A stretch of DNA of 64,000 nt from Diabrotica undecimpunctata (Eukaryota; Arthropoda; Insecta; Coleoptera; Chrysomelidae). Each line of letters opens with the position of its first letter. The first letter of the stretch is position 1. A program made the position numbers and the translations under genes. The DNA lies in assembly GCF_040954645.1 (NCBI RefSeq), contig NC_092810.1, forward strand, positions 9,904,185 through 9,968,184, read 5' to 3'. The notes beneath the pieces were generated by a model, which was not told where the DNA came from, did no database searches, and saw only the letters and a list, made by a program, of their open reading frames with translations. This document shows positions 47,378-58,432 of this stretch, in pieces.

Positions 47378-47976
47378 CATCATTCAATCTTCGCTTATCC
47401 ACTGCTGGACATAGATCTCCCTCATAATTTTCCATCTATTTCGATCTTGTGCCTCTTGCATTCATATCCTTTGACAACGTTTTAGATTGGCAGTCCAACG
47501 TGTTGGTGGACGACCTCTGCTTCGGTAGGCATCATCTCTTGGTCTCCATTCCAGTATCCGCTTTGTCCATCTATTATCTGTCATTCGAGCCACGTGACCT
47601 GCCCAGTTCCATTTTAGTGTTGCTACTCTCTCTACTGCATCAGCCACTCCTGTTCTTTGTCGTAGCTGGCGATTTGGGATCTTGTCTCGTAGTGAAACGC
47701 CCAATATAGCACGCTCCATCGCCCTTTGAGACACACGGATCTTTTGAACTGTTCTCCTTGTCATGGTCAACGTTTCCGCACCGTAAGTTAACACTGGCAA
47801 AACACACTGATTAAACGTTTTTCTTTTAAGGCATATTGGTATATCAGACGATTTGAAAATATGGTTCAGCTTGCCGAAGGCTGCCCAAGTCAGTCTTATA
47901 CGACGGAGAAGCTCAACGGTTTGGTTATCTTTTCCTATGCGAATCTCATGACCTAGGTATTTATAGGACATTACCA
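47378..47976 (-). pseudogene. RTE-type LINE 3' end, 13-bp target duplication
   Basis: TTTTTTAATCTAT occurs at 47365-47377 and 47977-47989. Between them, the minus frame reads 'MSYKYLGHEIRIGKDNQ', 'RKTFNQCVLPVLTYGAETL', 'RLRQRTGVADAV'-like sequence, 'WNWAGHVARMTDNRWTKRIL' and 'RSRGRPPTRWTANLKR' to 47462, and then, after a stop and shift, 'IMREIYVQQWISEG'. The tail is AATGATGATAG-like. It is a 5'-truncated insertion of a LINE family different from 45109 (ending YVQQW). Confidence 0.9.
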
Positions 47977-47989
47977 TTTTTTAATCTAT

Positions 47990-48214
47990 ATAGCCATTAA
48001 TCAAAATATCATTATCAACAACCCTTGTGTCAATAAACTTTATAAAACTGACATTTATTTTCTGACCTATGCCGTTAGCTGCCAGATATTGCTCTGTCAC
48101 TCTAATAGATAATATAACTACTTTTGGGATTTAGCACCCCTGTCTACGTACCCGAGGATAGGTTCCTGGAATTTGGGAGGATTACTAGCAAATGCAAATT
48201 TGTTTGCATTTGCA
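47990..48214. other. Spacer with an inverted repeat
   Basis: Just beyond it, 48188-48213 is an 11-bp inverted repeat, GCAAATGCAAA with a four-base loop (TTTG). Confidence 0.5.
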
Positions 48215-48625
48215 AAATACAGAAATTCTAGAAGATAAAGTCCTAGAGTTTGAAAATAATATAAAATAAGCTCTAAGAAACAGTACCAGAGAAAAACATA
48301 CGATCCATAGAGGTAGGTTTAGAGAAATAAACACTGAACTAAGAGAAATGATGACAGAAAAGAACAGAGACTAAAAAAAACGAATCCAGGAAGAAAGGAA
48401 CAGGCCAGATCGACTAAATCGACAAATCAAACAGGTCCTAATAGAATACAGAAGCCAAAAATGAGACGAACACGTAAAAGAAATTTAAGAACAAGGACAG
48501 AACATGAAATAAATATGGAGGCTACAAAGAATATTAACAGGTTCACTATCCACAGACCACGTATGGTCTGTGGACTAAAAGCACTACCAGTTCACAGACC
48601 ATATGTGGTCTATTCGTCGATACAA
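48215..48625 (+). pseudogene. Jockey-like LINE fragment, linker region
   Basis: Plus frames read 'ALRNSTREKHTIHRGRF', 'INTELREMMTEKNRD', 'RPDRLNRQIKQVLIEYRSQK' and 'DEHVKEI' (48270-48490), the coiled linker between endonuclease and RT in Jockey-like LINEs. Several stops are present. The sequence then reaches the CAGACC inverted repeats at 48550-48620 and stops being recognisable where piggyBac begins. A later piece of a Jockey ORF resumes at 50064 on the same strand. Confidence 0.6.
48550..48573. repeat. Perfect 10-bp inverted repeat CCACAGACCA / TGGTCTGTGG
   Basis: Ten-base arms around CGTA. A similar but imperfect copy (CAGACCATATGTGGTCTATT) follows at about 48596-48615, so the pair also forms a short direct repeat. 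Confidence 0.85.
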
Positions 48626-48799
48626 TTATTAGGTTGTTTATAAAAGTGGACGTAGGGAGAATGTCCTTTATTAGACGTGGACTTGACAGAACATATCCCA
48701 TATATTATAAATAGTGTTGGGACAAAGAGAAAAAATGTGTAATTTTATTGTAATTGCGATAAAATATAATATCGAGACTAAACACCTCTATTTTATTGT

Positions 48800-50063
48800 G
48801 TTTTCACTTTTAGCGAACTAAATAATGGATATGTAAGATAAAATAATATACAATATAATAAAAAGTAAATATTTATTGAAAAAGAAAAAGTGTCGAAAAA
48901 AGTTACTTGTTCAATGTACTTTTTGGAAACATGGTAGACAAACGGTTTGGTACAGATGTTGCATATTTGTGAAACTCTTTTGGCTTTATTAGTGGCAGCT
49001 GCTGATGGTTTTCCTTTTTGACGAAATTCATTATAGCATCCGGCATACCTACGTCTAGTAATTTTTTCATCTTTTCTATCTAGCGGTTTAAGAAAATGCT
49101 GTACTTGTGACGTGGACGGGGTAGGTATGGCAAGTGTCTGGACAACGTTTATACCCAAAAGATTTCTCACAATACTCATTTGGACCTGCAATATTATACA
49201 TTTATTTTGCTGGTTCAATTTATAAACTGTATTTATGATACCAACTCCAAAGGACAGCAACTTTTTTTGTACCATGTCAAGGTCTTGCGAATTGGTGAAT
49301 AGTAGCTAGCCAATTGGTCAGAAAGATCGATACCTTTTTTTCGATTATTGTATTTCAATATCATATTAGGCTTTGGACGCCGATTTTGACCTATACCTCC
49401 TCTCTTCAGTTTCTTGGTTTTGACCAATAAAGGTAAGTTTTTACGATTTTTTCTCAATGTCCCACAAAGATCAGTTTTGCGTTGAAGCAAGTATTCAGCT
49501 AATGGAACACTGGTATACCAATTATCTACAATAAACATTTTCCCCTCGTCAAAGCTCGACACTTACGCTTCCAGGTTTATCAAGATTGGAGATTTGAGGA
49601 TCTTGGCCAGAATAAACTTTCATCATAATTTGTGGCTTTGTAAATCTTTAGTCCATACTTGTGAGTTTTGTTTGGATTATACTGACTAATCAACAGTCTT
49701 CCCTGAAAGGGAACCATGGATTCATCCACAACAACGCAATCTTTTGGCGAAACAAACTTTCTGCAGTTTCTCATTACAATGTCTATAACTGGTTGGATTT
49801 AGTGCAAGCGATTATTGGTATCTCTTACAATTGTATTGTCAACAAAATACCAGTAGCGTAAAATTGTTACAAAGCGATTGTAGCAATTTGTATTTGGTGT
49901 AACAAACGATGATTGGGATCTTTTTTTCATAGCATTCTAATGTAGGGAATCTGATTATACCAGTCAGCAAGTAAATGCCCAAAAATTTTTCCATTTCTTC
50001 CTTATTTACCGGTTTCCAGCGACTTAAACGAACTCTAGAATTATTTGCAATAAGTTTTTCAGC
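48800..50063 (-). pseudogene. piggyBac-like transposase, catalytic residues kept, frame broken
   Basis: Minus strand from 50063: 'KLIANNSRVRLSRWKPVN' and 'LLTGIIRFPTLECYEKKIP' (to 49930), degraded sequence, then 49774-49580 with 'MRNCRKFVSPKDCVVVDESM' and 'GRLLISQYNPNKTHKYGLK'. Frame 49562-49233 has 'KMFIVDNWYTSVPLAEYLLQ' and 'GTLRKNRKNLP', then 'KGIDLSDQLASYYSPIRKT'. The three Asp positions of piggyBac (in DES, VDN and DLSDQ) are all present. Frame 49275-48793 carries the end, with 'RRRYAGCYNEF' and 'ICNICTKPF', a degenerate Cys-rich domain where later Cys are lost. At least three frameshifts. TTAA-flanked ends could not be identified. Confidence 0.88.
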
Positions 50064-50450
50064 TTATAAGATTATCACTGAGATAAAGATATTGAAAAAG
50101 TTATCGAAGAAGTCGACGAACCAGAAGCAGAAATGCCTGAATATTAAGAATGCAACATCTTCAAGGAAAATAATCGAGCTAATCAGGAGGCAACCTGGAC
50201 CGGGCAAAATAAGAAACAGTGCTCTAACGTTTCTTCCAATCAAGTTTATTTAGCCATTTAACAAATATTACACAATATTGAACTACATATTCTTTCCACA
50301 TCGATGGAAACAAGCCCATGTGATAATAATTCAAAAACCAGAGAACAACAGCTTTTCCCTCCGAATTACAGGCCCATTTCCAGCAGTCAGCAAAATAGTA
50401 GAAAGAGTTACAAACCCAATTCATAACAGAGAAAGACCAAATTAGTTCTT
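50064..50450 (+). pseudogene. Jockey-like LINE fragment, start of RT
   Basis: Plus frames read 'DKDIEKVIEEVDEPEAEMPE' (50085-50140), then 'IIELIRRQPGPGKIRNSAL' (50170-50225), 'FPHRWKQAHVIIIQKPEN' (50296-50345) and 'NYRPI'-like sequence near 50365, ending around 50450. This matches the beginning of Jockey-type RT domains. With 48215-48625 it probably formed one Jockey copy interrupted by piggyBac. It has several frameshifts and no catalytic motif. Confidence 0.7.
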
Positions 50451-50589
50451 CTTCTACTTTTTCTTTTAATCTGTTGTTTTGGTGGATATTTTCGATCGTT
50501 TTGATTATTCCTAAAGGTATCTCTTTTGCCTACAATAAGTGGATTACGTCCTTTAATTTGACCCGTCCTTCAACTTCAACTTGTAATTA

Positions 50590-51118
50590 AATAAAGCCTC
50601 CACGAACCCCATCCAAGAAAATTAAAACGACAATTGGATTATCTCCTCTACCTCAAGCAATCATAAAAAATAGACGATGTAGTAAAAAACTACCTTCTTC
50701 TATATTTTCCAGCATATATGTAAAAGATGCTCTGGAAGAAAAACAAAAGGAAAAACTAGACAAAGAACGAAAAAAACAATTGAAGTCAGTTGAAAAGCCA
50801 CACAAATTAAAAACCACCAAAAAAATGTAAATTAAAAAAAAATAAGGAAAAATAAAACAAATGAAAACACAAAACGACAGTTATTCGATTCTTCTTCAGA
50901 GAGTTCAATAGAAATACCTTATTATGACAGTGATAACGATATAGTTCCAGGGAATAAAGAGGACGATAAAGTGTGTTTGATTTGCTATGAAGGCAAAAAC
51001 AACGAGTTATGGTTTCGATGTGACACGTGCTCTAAATGGGCTCATTCTGAATGTACGGATCTAAACTTAAAAGAAAAGAAGACCAGAGTATGGGTGTACG
51101 ACTTTTGTTACAATTAGA
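50590..51118 (+). pseudogene. Basic linker and C-terminal PHD-like finger of a transposase-type protein
   Basis: A plus-strand frame 'LSPLPQAIIKNRRCSKKLP' with a lysine-rich helix ('EEKQKEKLDKERKKQLKS') to a TAA near 50829. After shifts, 50880-51118 reads 'QLFDSSSESSIEIPYYDS', 'DDKVCLICYEGKNNELWFRC' and 'DTCSKWAHSECTDL' before 'VWVYDFCYN' and TAG. The C-x2-C, C-x2-C, H-x2-C pattern is that of a PHD-like finger. In insects such fingers often close pogo/Tigger or similar DDE transposases, but a host chromatin gene is also possible. The N-terminal catalytic part is absent here. Confidence 0.6.
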
Positions 51119-52249
51119 ATTGAGAAAAAACTGTTTTTGTTAACTTATAACTTTTTAGTACTTAATTATAGGACTTTTTCATTGATCTCTTTTGGATTTT
51201 TTATGTGAATTTGTTTTTTGATTTAAATTTATATTTTTAGATTAGTTATTGCGTCTGTTTTTGTCTACACACAAAAAAAGTGTGTAGCTGTAGCTATGCT
51301 ATGTTGTAGGTTGATTACTGTGACAAGTAGAGTTCAAAATATTAATAAATAACTATTTTTAATTTATAAAAAGAAGCGTAATTTTGATATTAGCCTTAAG
51401 TTTGTCAACTTTCCTCCCTTTTCCCTACGAATGGCTGGTATTTTAGTACCTATTATTTAAATGTATAATCTGAATTCTTAGAAACGTAGTCTAAACGTAT
51501 TATCTAAAATAAAACATGTAATTTGTAAAATCAATCATTTTATCTTCTGAACGGACGTCCATTGTTTATTTTTTTAAAATTGGATCATTTTAGTTATTCA
51601 AATTATTCTATTTTATGCTAAATATTTTTGATGGTTTTTTTGTTAAATTTATATTTCATATACCATAACAAAAATTTAAATTAACACAAGCGCGTTGTTT
51701 AAGTTTTCCCCCGTAGTCGATAGACGGCGCTAATTTTGTTCCGGTTGCTCACTTGAGGTCCACAGGTAAATAGCATGTAATAAAAATTCACTAATAATAC
51801 AGTAAAATCGTTGATTGAATAACCCAAATTTGGGTAATCAACGGTAAAATAAACAATGGTAAAATATAATATATTATTTTTCTGCTCACCATCTAAGAAA
51901 TAAATCCAATACTATTATACAGATTGCTGTTAGCACAGGCTTATTCATACAGAACCTTTTCATACTGGTTGATAGATGGCGCATTCTGCTGTATTAGTAA
52001 TAATAATTATTTTGTATGCATTAATTTAGTTTCAAATATTTTTTATACTTTCTTTGCTGCAAATAGAACTTATCCAAATTAGTATGGTATAACTATCGTA
52101 AAAATTGCCAATGGTTTTAATTGATTTTATGATTTTATTCTTCTACGAAAAGTTCTATGAAATGTGAAACTAAAGTTTTTATACACTTTGTACTGATTTA
52201 TGGAATTAAAAAATTTTAACAATAACATATACTATATTATTAAACAAAT

Positions 52250-52251
<2 letters not shown>
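51119..52251. other. AT-rich spacer
   Basis: No coding sequence recognised. Confidence 0.4.
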
Positions 52252-52393
<142 letters not shown>

Positions 52394-52494
52394 TCAGGTG
52401 CAAAAAAATCGATCCATGGGTATTATTTGCTGAAAAAAGAAAACGTTTGAAGATATTAGTTTTAAATCAGGTATATATGTATAAGTAAAGAAAA

Positions 52495-52618
52495 CAATTA
52501 ATCTGGTTCGGACATGTTAAAAGAATGCCAGAGTACAGATGGCCTAGAAGAGTACGGAATGGACAGAAAAAGATGGAAATTGGGGGCGGAGGAGAGGTGA
52601 CAGCCGTAATAAATCCGT

Positions 52619-52670
<52 letters not shown>
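52495..52670 (+). mobile_element. LINE 3' tail followed by (TA)n
   Basis: Plus strand reads 'LIWFGHVKRMPEYRWPRR' then, with a shift, a 'RKRWKLGAEER'-like end, passing into a TA run at 52622-52670. This is the last part of an RTE-type LINE ORF. I could not identify its target duplication. Confidence 0.65.
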
Positions 52671-52674
<4 letters not shown>

Positions 52675-52729
52675 CCAAAAAAATCATTTATTTATAGAGA
52701 CATACGCCAAAACTCAAAAATACAATATT

Positions 52730-53463
<734 letters not shown>

Positions 53464-53509
53464 ACAATATTCAATACTTTCTGAAATTAAGAAAAACATT
53501 GATAATAAA

Positions 53510-54529
53510 TCAATATCTAGTGTTTCCCCCTCGGGCCCTTATAACAGCCTGTACACGTCTAGGCATTGAGGTAAATAACCTCTGGATATCAAATTGATCC
53601 AATTGGTCCCATATTTCTTGAATGTAAGTTGGAAGTTGCCGCTGTAAGTTCAGCCAAATTGTTTGGGCGGGGTACTCGTGCTCGAAGACGTCTTCCCATT
53701 ATATCCCATAGATGTTCTATGGGATTGAGATCGGGACTGCAAGCTGGCCAGTTCATACGGACAATTCCCACCTTCTCTATATATTGGTTGACGATTCTAG
53801 CACGGTGAAAACGCGCGTTGTCGCCCATAAAAATAAAATTAGGTTAAATGAAAGGAGCAAAAGGGACCACATGCTGATCTAAAATACTTGTTATGTATCT
53901 TGCAGCAGTCATAGAACCTCTATCTAGAATAACTAAATCAGTATGGGCTTCCGAACTGATACCAGCCCAAACCATAACGGAGCCCCCCGATAACTTATTC
54001 TTTCCGCAATATTACATTGAAAATATCGCTCTCCGTGTCTTCTCCAAACCCTTTCTCGGCCGTCTGGTGATCTTAGACAAAATCTGGAACAATACATTGC
54101 TCCAATCTGCATCACTCCAGTGTTCATGTTCTCTTGCTAAAGCAAGGCGAGCTCTGCGATGTTCTGTGAATGGTATTGGAGATAGGGCTGGCCTTCCGGT
54201 AATAAATTACCTTCTACAAGTCGTCGACGAACTGTCCATCTGCTTACATCCACATTTCTCACTTCGCTCAGACGATTTGCCAGTTCAACTGAAGTTAGAT
54301 GCCGATTTCTCAAACATGATGAGACCAGAAATCGATCATCTCTTTCGGATGTTACCCTTCTACGACCTGATCCTGGTCTTCTTGTGAAGTTACCGGTGTC
54401 GCTAAAACGCCGAACTGCTCTTTGAACCGAAGATCGACTAACACCCAACATTTCAGCTGCATAATATTGGCGACGACCATCTTGAACTGAAGTCACCGCC
54501 CTTGCAGCATCTGTCGGAGTTAGAGACAT
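53510..54529 (-). pseudogene. Tc1-type (DD34E) transposase, first catalytic Asp deleted
   Basis: Minus strand from ATG 54529: 'MSLTPTDAARAVTSVQDGRR' and 'AAEMLGVSRSSVQRAVRRFS' (first HTH), 'RRPGSGRRRVTSERDDRFLV', 'ANRLSEVRNVDVSRWTVRRR' (second HTH), ending at 54137. After frame changes, 'RFCLRSPDGRERVWRR' appears (54080-54030). Family members have an F-T-D-E-S-R-F motif here, and the sequence goes straight from 'NVLF' to 'RFCL', so about ten bases including the first Asp appear deleted. Frame 53828-53589 has 'GDNARFHRARIVNQYIEKVG' and 'CSPDLNPIEHLWDIMGRRLR': second Asp and Glu are present with 34 residues between. It ends as 'GGNTRY' and TGA at 53510. Inactive. Confidence 0.9.
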
Positions 54530-54825
54530 TTAGGTAGGATAATTAAATAAAAATATAACACGTTTTGAAAATAAAATCACTACACTAGTATGGTTGTTGA
54601 ATTAAAAACAACATTCAATAAATATCTACTTGCTTCAGACCCTTTTTGACAAAAACCTGAAATACCAATTTGTTTTAAGAAATATAAAAAGCAATATTAA
54701 AAATATTATTTTATTTCTCGTATACGAGGGTGCACCTAAATTTACATACGTAATTTAATGTCTCTAAAATTATACAACTTCAAATAAATAAGAAATAAGG
54801 AATTAATAGATTTTTTTGCACTTGA

Positions 54826-54828
<3 letters not shown>

Positions 54829-54858
<30 letters not shown>
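54829..54858. repeat. (TA)n microsatellite
   Basis: About 30 bp of TA at the right edge of the Tc1 element; part of the same TA tract that the element entered. Confidence 0.93.
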
Positions 54859-54859
<1 letters not shown>

Positions 54860-54861
<2 letters not shown>

Positions 54862-56277
54862 ACACAAAACAAGATATAAGTAACAGTCTTACATTAAAAA
54901 CAATTTGAGCCGCTTGTGGAGTATAAAGAAATAAAATAGAATAAAAAAGCAACACTTTTTTCATTACTTATTTCCTTTGAAATGTTTTGCTACAACTAGA
55001 TTTTCAAAATATAATTAATCTGTTTTCTTCAACATTATTTAAGTTTCAGTTTTGTGCATAAATATGATGGTTTTATATAATTCGTGAACAATGTAAAAAA
55101 GGGTGGTACTTAAAAGTTAAATACGAGTAGATGCTTCTGTTTCGTGATTTTAGTCTTTTTTATAAGTTGTGGAGTAATAAATTATAACGCCAGTTCTCAG
55201 AGACACATGTTAAAAATATATTTTGTTGCTATTTGTAATGAAATGCTATGTGGGATATAAAAATTAAGAAAATATTGTAACAAAAATGAATTATCATTGG
55301 TTTTTTCCATTACTGGAGAATGGTAGACACCAAGCTTGGAAATGGCCCAGGCAAACAAATCTTTGACATTTCTAGCAAAAATATTTTGTTTTTTTAGGCT
55401 TTTCTGCAAAAATAGCATCGTTTTTTTAGGTTATGGTGGAATTTTTACAATTATTATTTTCGGTGTTACCTCTTACCGACTGGCAGATTTTTTTTAAGGG
55501 AACGTCACTTCAAATCATATCTCAAATTTAGATAGAAACCTGAAGAAACCTGAAAAATGTAAATGAATTATTAAGAAACGTCTCAGGTAAGTGTATTATT
55601 TGTGATAGTATGGCTTAAACCTCTATTTGAACTCAAAATCTTTTGTTTTTGACCCACCATTTTTTCAGGAGACATGAAAACAATTTTCTTTCTATTTCAG
55701 ATACATCGGAAAAGTACCAAAACAACCGTAGTGCCAGCACAAATTATCAGCTTTTGAGTGCAGAAAATTGAAACTAAATGCACTTGCAGAAGTCAATAAA
55801 CAATTCCACTCCAATTAAACAAAGATTGCACAAGATGCATTTATATTAAATAGTAGATAGTTATATAGTTTTGAAAAGAAAGTATAACATCCGTAAACTA
55901 ATGTTCGAAACCAAATTCAGAATTTTGCTTTAATCTGTGCCTTCTAAGAATTGCAAGGGAAAACAGACGTTGATAAAGATGTTATTAGAGACATGGGGAA
56001 TCTAAAAATTGCATTCCACGACATATCTCCTCAACTAAGCAAAATTCTTAGCGAATTGGTTTCTAGTACTCGTACAGAGTATATCGGAATAAAAAGGAAA
56101 AGACAGTTAAGATTTGATTTTACGTACACTGCGCCTGTGCATCCGCTTATACGTATTTCGGCCTAATAGGCCTCTCCAGAACGGCTTTCACAGTCGCTCT
56201 GAACGTGAAATAAATCTTTTCTGTCTTGGGAAGCAACTCTAACATGGCTTCGTATAGACGCAAATATCGACATCTGA
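54860..56277. other. Unassigned region
   Basis: A plus frame at 55951-56166 ('RDMGNLKIAFHDISPQLSKI', 'LSSTRTEYIGIKRKR'-like) has protein-like composition but no family I can name; a short minus frame at 55197-55418 looks like chance. Confidence 0.3.
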
Positions 56278-56500
56278 TATTAACCTTCTTCACCGCATAA
56301 TACAGGGTAAGATCGCCGGAAGGAGAGGCCCAGGCCGAAGAAGAACATCCTGGCTCCGAAATCTCTGAGAATGGTATCAAGAGACCACTGCTAATTTGTT
56401 TAGAACTGCCGTAAAGAAAGTTATTATTGCCAAGATGATCGCCAACGTTCGATAATTGGACAGGGTACTGAAAGGATATAAAAAGACGACGTAAGCAGCA
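56278..56500 (+). mobile_element. LINE 3' end, same family as 60719-63195
   Basis: Plus strand reads 'NLLHRIIQGKIAGRRGPGRR', 'SWLRNLREWYQETTANLF' and 'IAKMIANVR', followed by a stop and 3' sequence to about 56500. This is a short, 5'-truncated insertion. Confidence 0.82.
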
Positions 56501-56599
56501 AGAAATGCAAAAAGGGAGGTCCAGGATTACCTATGGAAAGAAGTGGTGGGGACAGAAAGACAACAAAATTTTTAACTAAGAAGCAAAGTATTATGGCTT

Positions 56600-57600
56600 T
56601 TATAATAAAGCTAATTTTATAATGTATTGAGTCACATTATTACCGTGGCAAATCCGAACAGAGATATCTGTCTGAAAATTAAAACGTTATTAAGTTCTAC
56701 CGTTTTTACTCAAGTGATCCGTCAAATGAATCTGTCAAGAGAGGCTTTTTCCGGGAGCTGTTTAACAAAAATTTCAATTAAGGCTTTAGTACACTACGTA
56801 CAGATATGTGCTCCACATGTTTATCACTAGAGGAAAAAATTCAACGATCTGAAGGAGGCGAGAAAGCTAATTTAATATGCCAAAAAAGAATCCACAAGCT
56901 CCGAGCCAGGGCACTCTATAATTTACTAAAGAAAGAAAATACCAACATAATCACTTCTTCCTTCGACCTTCAGAAAAACCTGTCCTTACCAAAAGTGCCA
57001 GACTAGCAGGCATATTATAGCAGGTAGCTTTATTTACATAATCTCACTGTCGTTCAGGCATACTCAAAGGCTGCACTAGGGCCTCAAAACTCATTCAGCT
57101 ATGGCTGAACCGAGGAAAAATACGGGAAATCTTCCAATCATGTAGCCTCTGCAATCTGGCACCGTATATGCCAACCAGATATGTCAAAGATAACTACTGT
57201 GAGACTTGCGTGTGACGGATGTGGCGGTCAAAATAGGATATGGTTATTCAAGCGAGATTCAGGGAATATAAAGACAATGGAGCTATTATATTTGGGCTAA
57301 TTGAAAGAGAAATAAAAAACTTGAAGTTGTAGCACATCTTGGAGAATATTACAATGAAATGAAAGATTATAACATTGTTCCAAGATTTTAACTTTTTCGA
57401 CTGGAAGATCGCTGGAAGAGGCTGATAGCTTCATTAAAGCTACAAGGCAGTGACTTTTAAAACTTACCAAATGTAAACGACTTTATCTGAAGCGATCCAT
57501 CAAAATTTTTAAGACATTTTGGTGAAGGGTGATCCAAATTTTAACGTTTCAACTGGAGTGTTTCAAAGCTTAACCAAGATTAAAGAAAGTTTATCTAGTA
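56600..57600 (+). pseudogene. Decayed transposase-like core of an uncharacterised insect family
   Basis: Plus-strand pieces in several frames: 'SVKRGFFRELFNKNFN' then 'LRTDMCSTCLSLEEKIQRSE' (56745-56850), 'LICQKRIHKLRARALYNLLK', 'FDLQKNLSLPKVPD' (to 57003), 'AYYSR' and 'LYLHNLTVV' (57010-57055), 'VRLACDGCGGQNRIW' (57200-57243), 'LEVVAHLGEYYNEMKDYNIV' (57320-57380) and 'LKLTKCKRLYLKRS' (57455-57500). The order C-S-T-C, F-D-x-Q-K-N, D-G-C-G-G-Q-N recalls uncharacterised proteins found in many copies in insects and other invertebrates. The two Asp-centred motifs look like an RNase-H-type nuclease. I infer a DNA-transposon transposase. At least five stops or frameshifts. Ends were not identified; a LINE abuts at 57607. 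Confidence 0.6.
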
Positions 57601-57606
57601 CCAATT

Positions 57607-58067
57607 CTACCATACTTCTTCTTCTTCTTTTTCTTCGCGCGACTAGGATTACTCCTGTTTGTCTGCCTCTTATTCTGTTTCGGTCGTTGTTGACTGTACA
57701 TTATCTTTCCACCTTTTTGACGGCCTTCCAACGGGTCTTCTGCTATTCGGCTTGTTGTTTTTACAGATGTTCGCTAATCTATCTGGTCCCATTCGGTTTA
57801 CATGTTCGTTCCAGTTTTTTTTTCTTGTTTTTATCCACCTGTTAATATTTTGAATTTTGCATTGTTCACGTATACTTCTGTTGGTTTGTCTGTCTCTTAA
57901 TGATATGCCCGCTATTGATCTTGATACTTTAATTTCGATATTGTTAATTTGTTGTTTCGTCTTTCTTGTATCGGTCCTTGTCTCCGCTGCATATGTTAGG
58001 ATTGGTCTTACTGTTGTCTTGTATACTTTCATTTTGCTTTCCGTGGTCAGATATTTGTTTCTCCATA
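57607..58067 (-). pseudogene. RTE-type LINE, C-terminal piece (split by the TIR element)
   Basis: The minus frame 58032-57670 reads 'MKVYKTTVRPILTYAAETRT', 'NIEIKVSRSIAGISLRDRQT', 'WNEHVNRMGPDRLANICKNN' and 'RRPVGRPSKRWKDNVQ', then a short 3' end with a GAAGAAGAAG tail at about 57615. It connects directly to the piece at 58977-59475 once the 909-bp insert is removed, as shown by the uninterrupted copy at 33320-33400. The copy supplies sequence that the one at 32515-33715 lacks. Confidence 0.9.
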
Positions 58068-58193
58068 TGAAGAGTCCAGGGGAAAACCCCCGTCATGACA
58101 TTTTTGGGTTAATCTGTTAATCCGGTTCGAAGTGGTTACTCGAAGGATTGCGAGGCGTAGAATCCGACGAAGCCCTCGGTTTTGGAAAATAAC

Positions 58194-58285
58194 CCCGTCA
58201 TCTCAGCGAAAAATCGGGTTGAATATAAGCAGTACTGGGTAAAAACCCCGTCATCGACAGAGCGTGCGGGGAAGAACCCCGTCAT
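58194..58285 (+). repeat. CCCGTCAT subterminal repeats
   Basis: Copies at 58194-58201, 58247-58254 and 58278-58285, each preceded by AA(C) or AAC, plus an outer one at 58089-58096 and an inverted one at 58949-58956. They are placed like transposase binding sites. Confidence 0.85.
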
Positions 58286-58432
58286 TGCAGTTTAAATGCA
58301 CATCGCAAACACGCAGCGCATGCCGGGATCTTTATTAAAGTTGCATACCGGGGGCTAGACGCTAGTATTATGCGCTTCCGCGCTGAGTACCGTATTATTA
58401 ATCTGTGTATTTGGTTTCGTATTTTTGTGAAA

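Noticed and set aside
48534..48537. TTAA as the exact left end of the piggyBac element
   Set aside because: Sequence just inside still resembles the Jockey linker and no matching TTAA-bounded inverted end was found on the other side.
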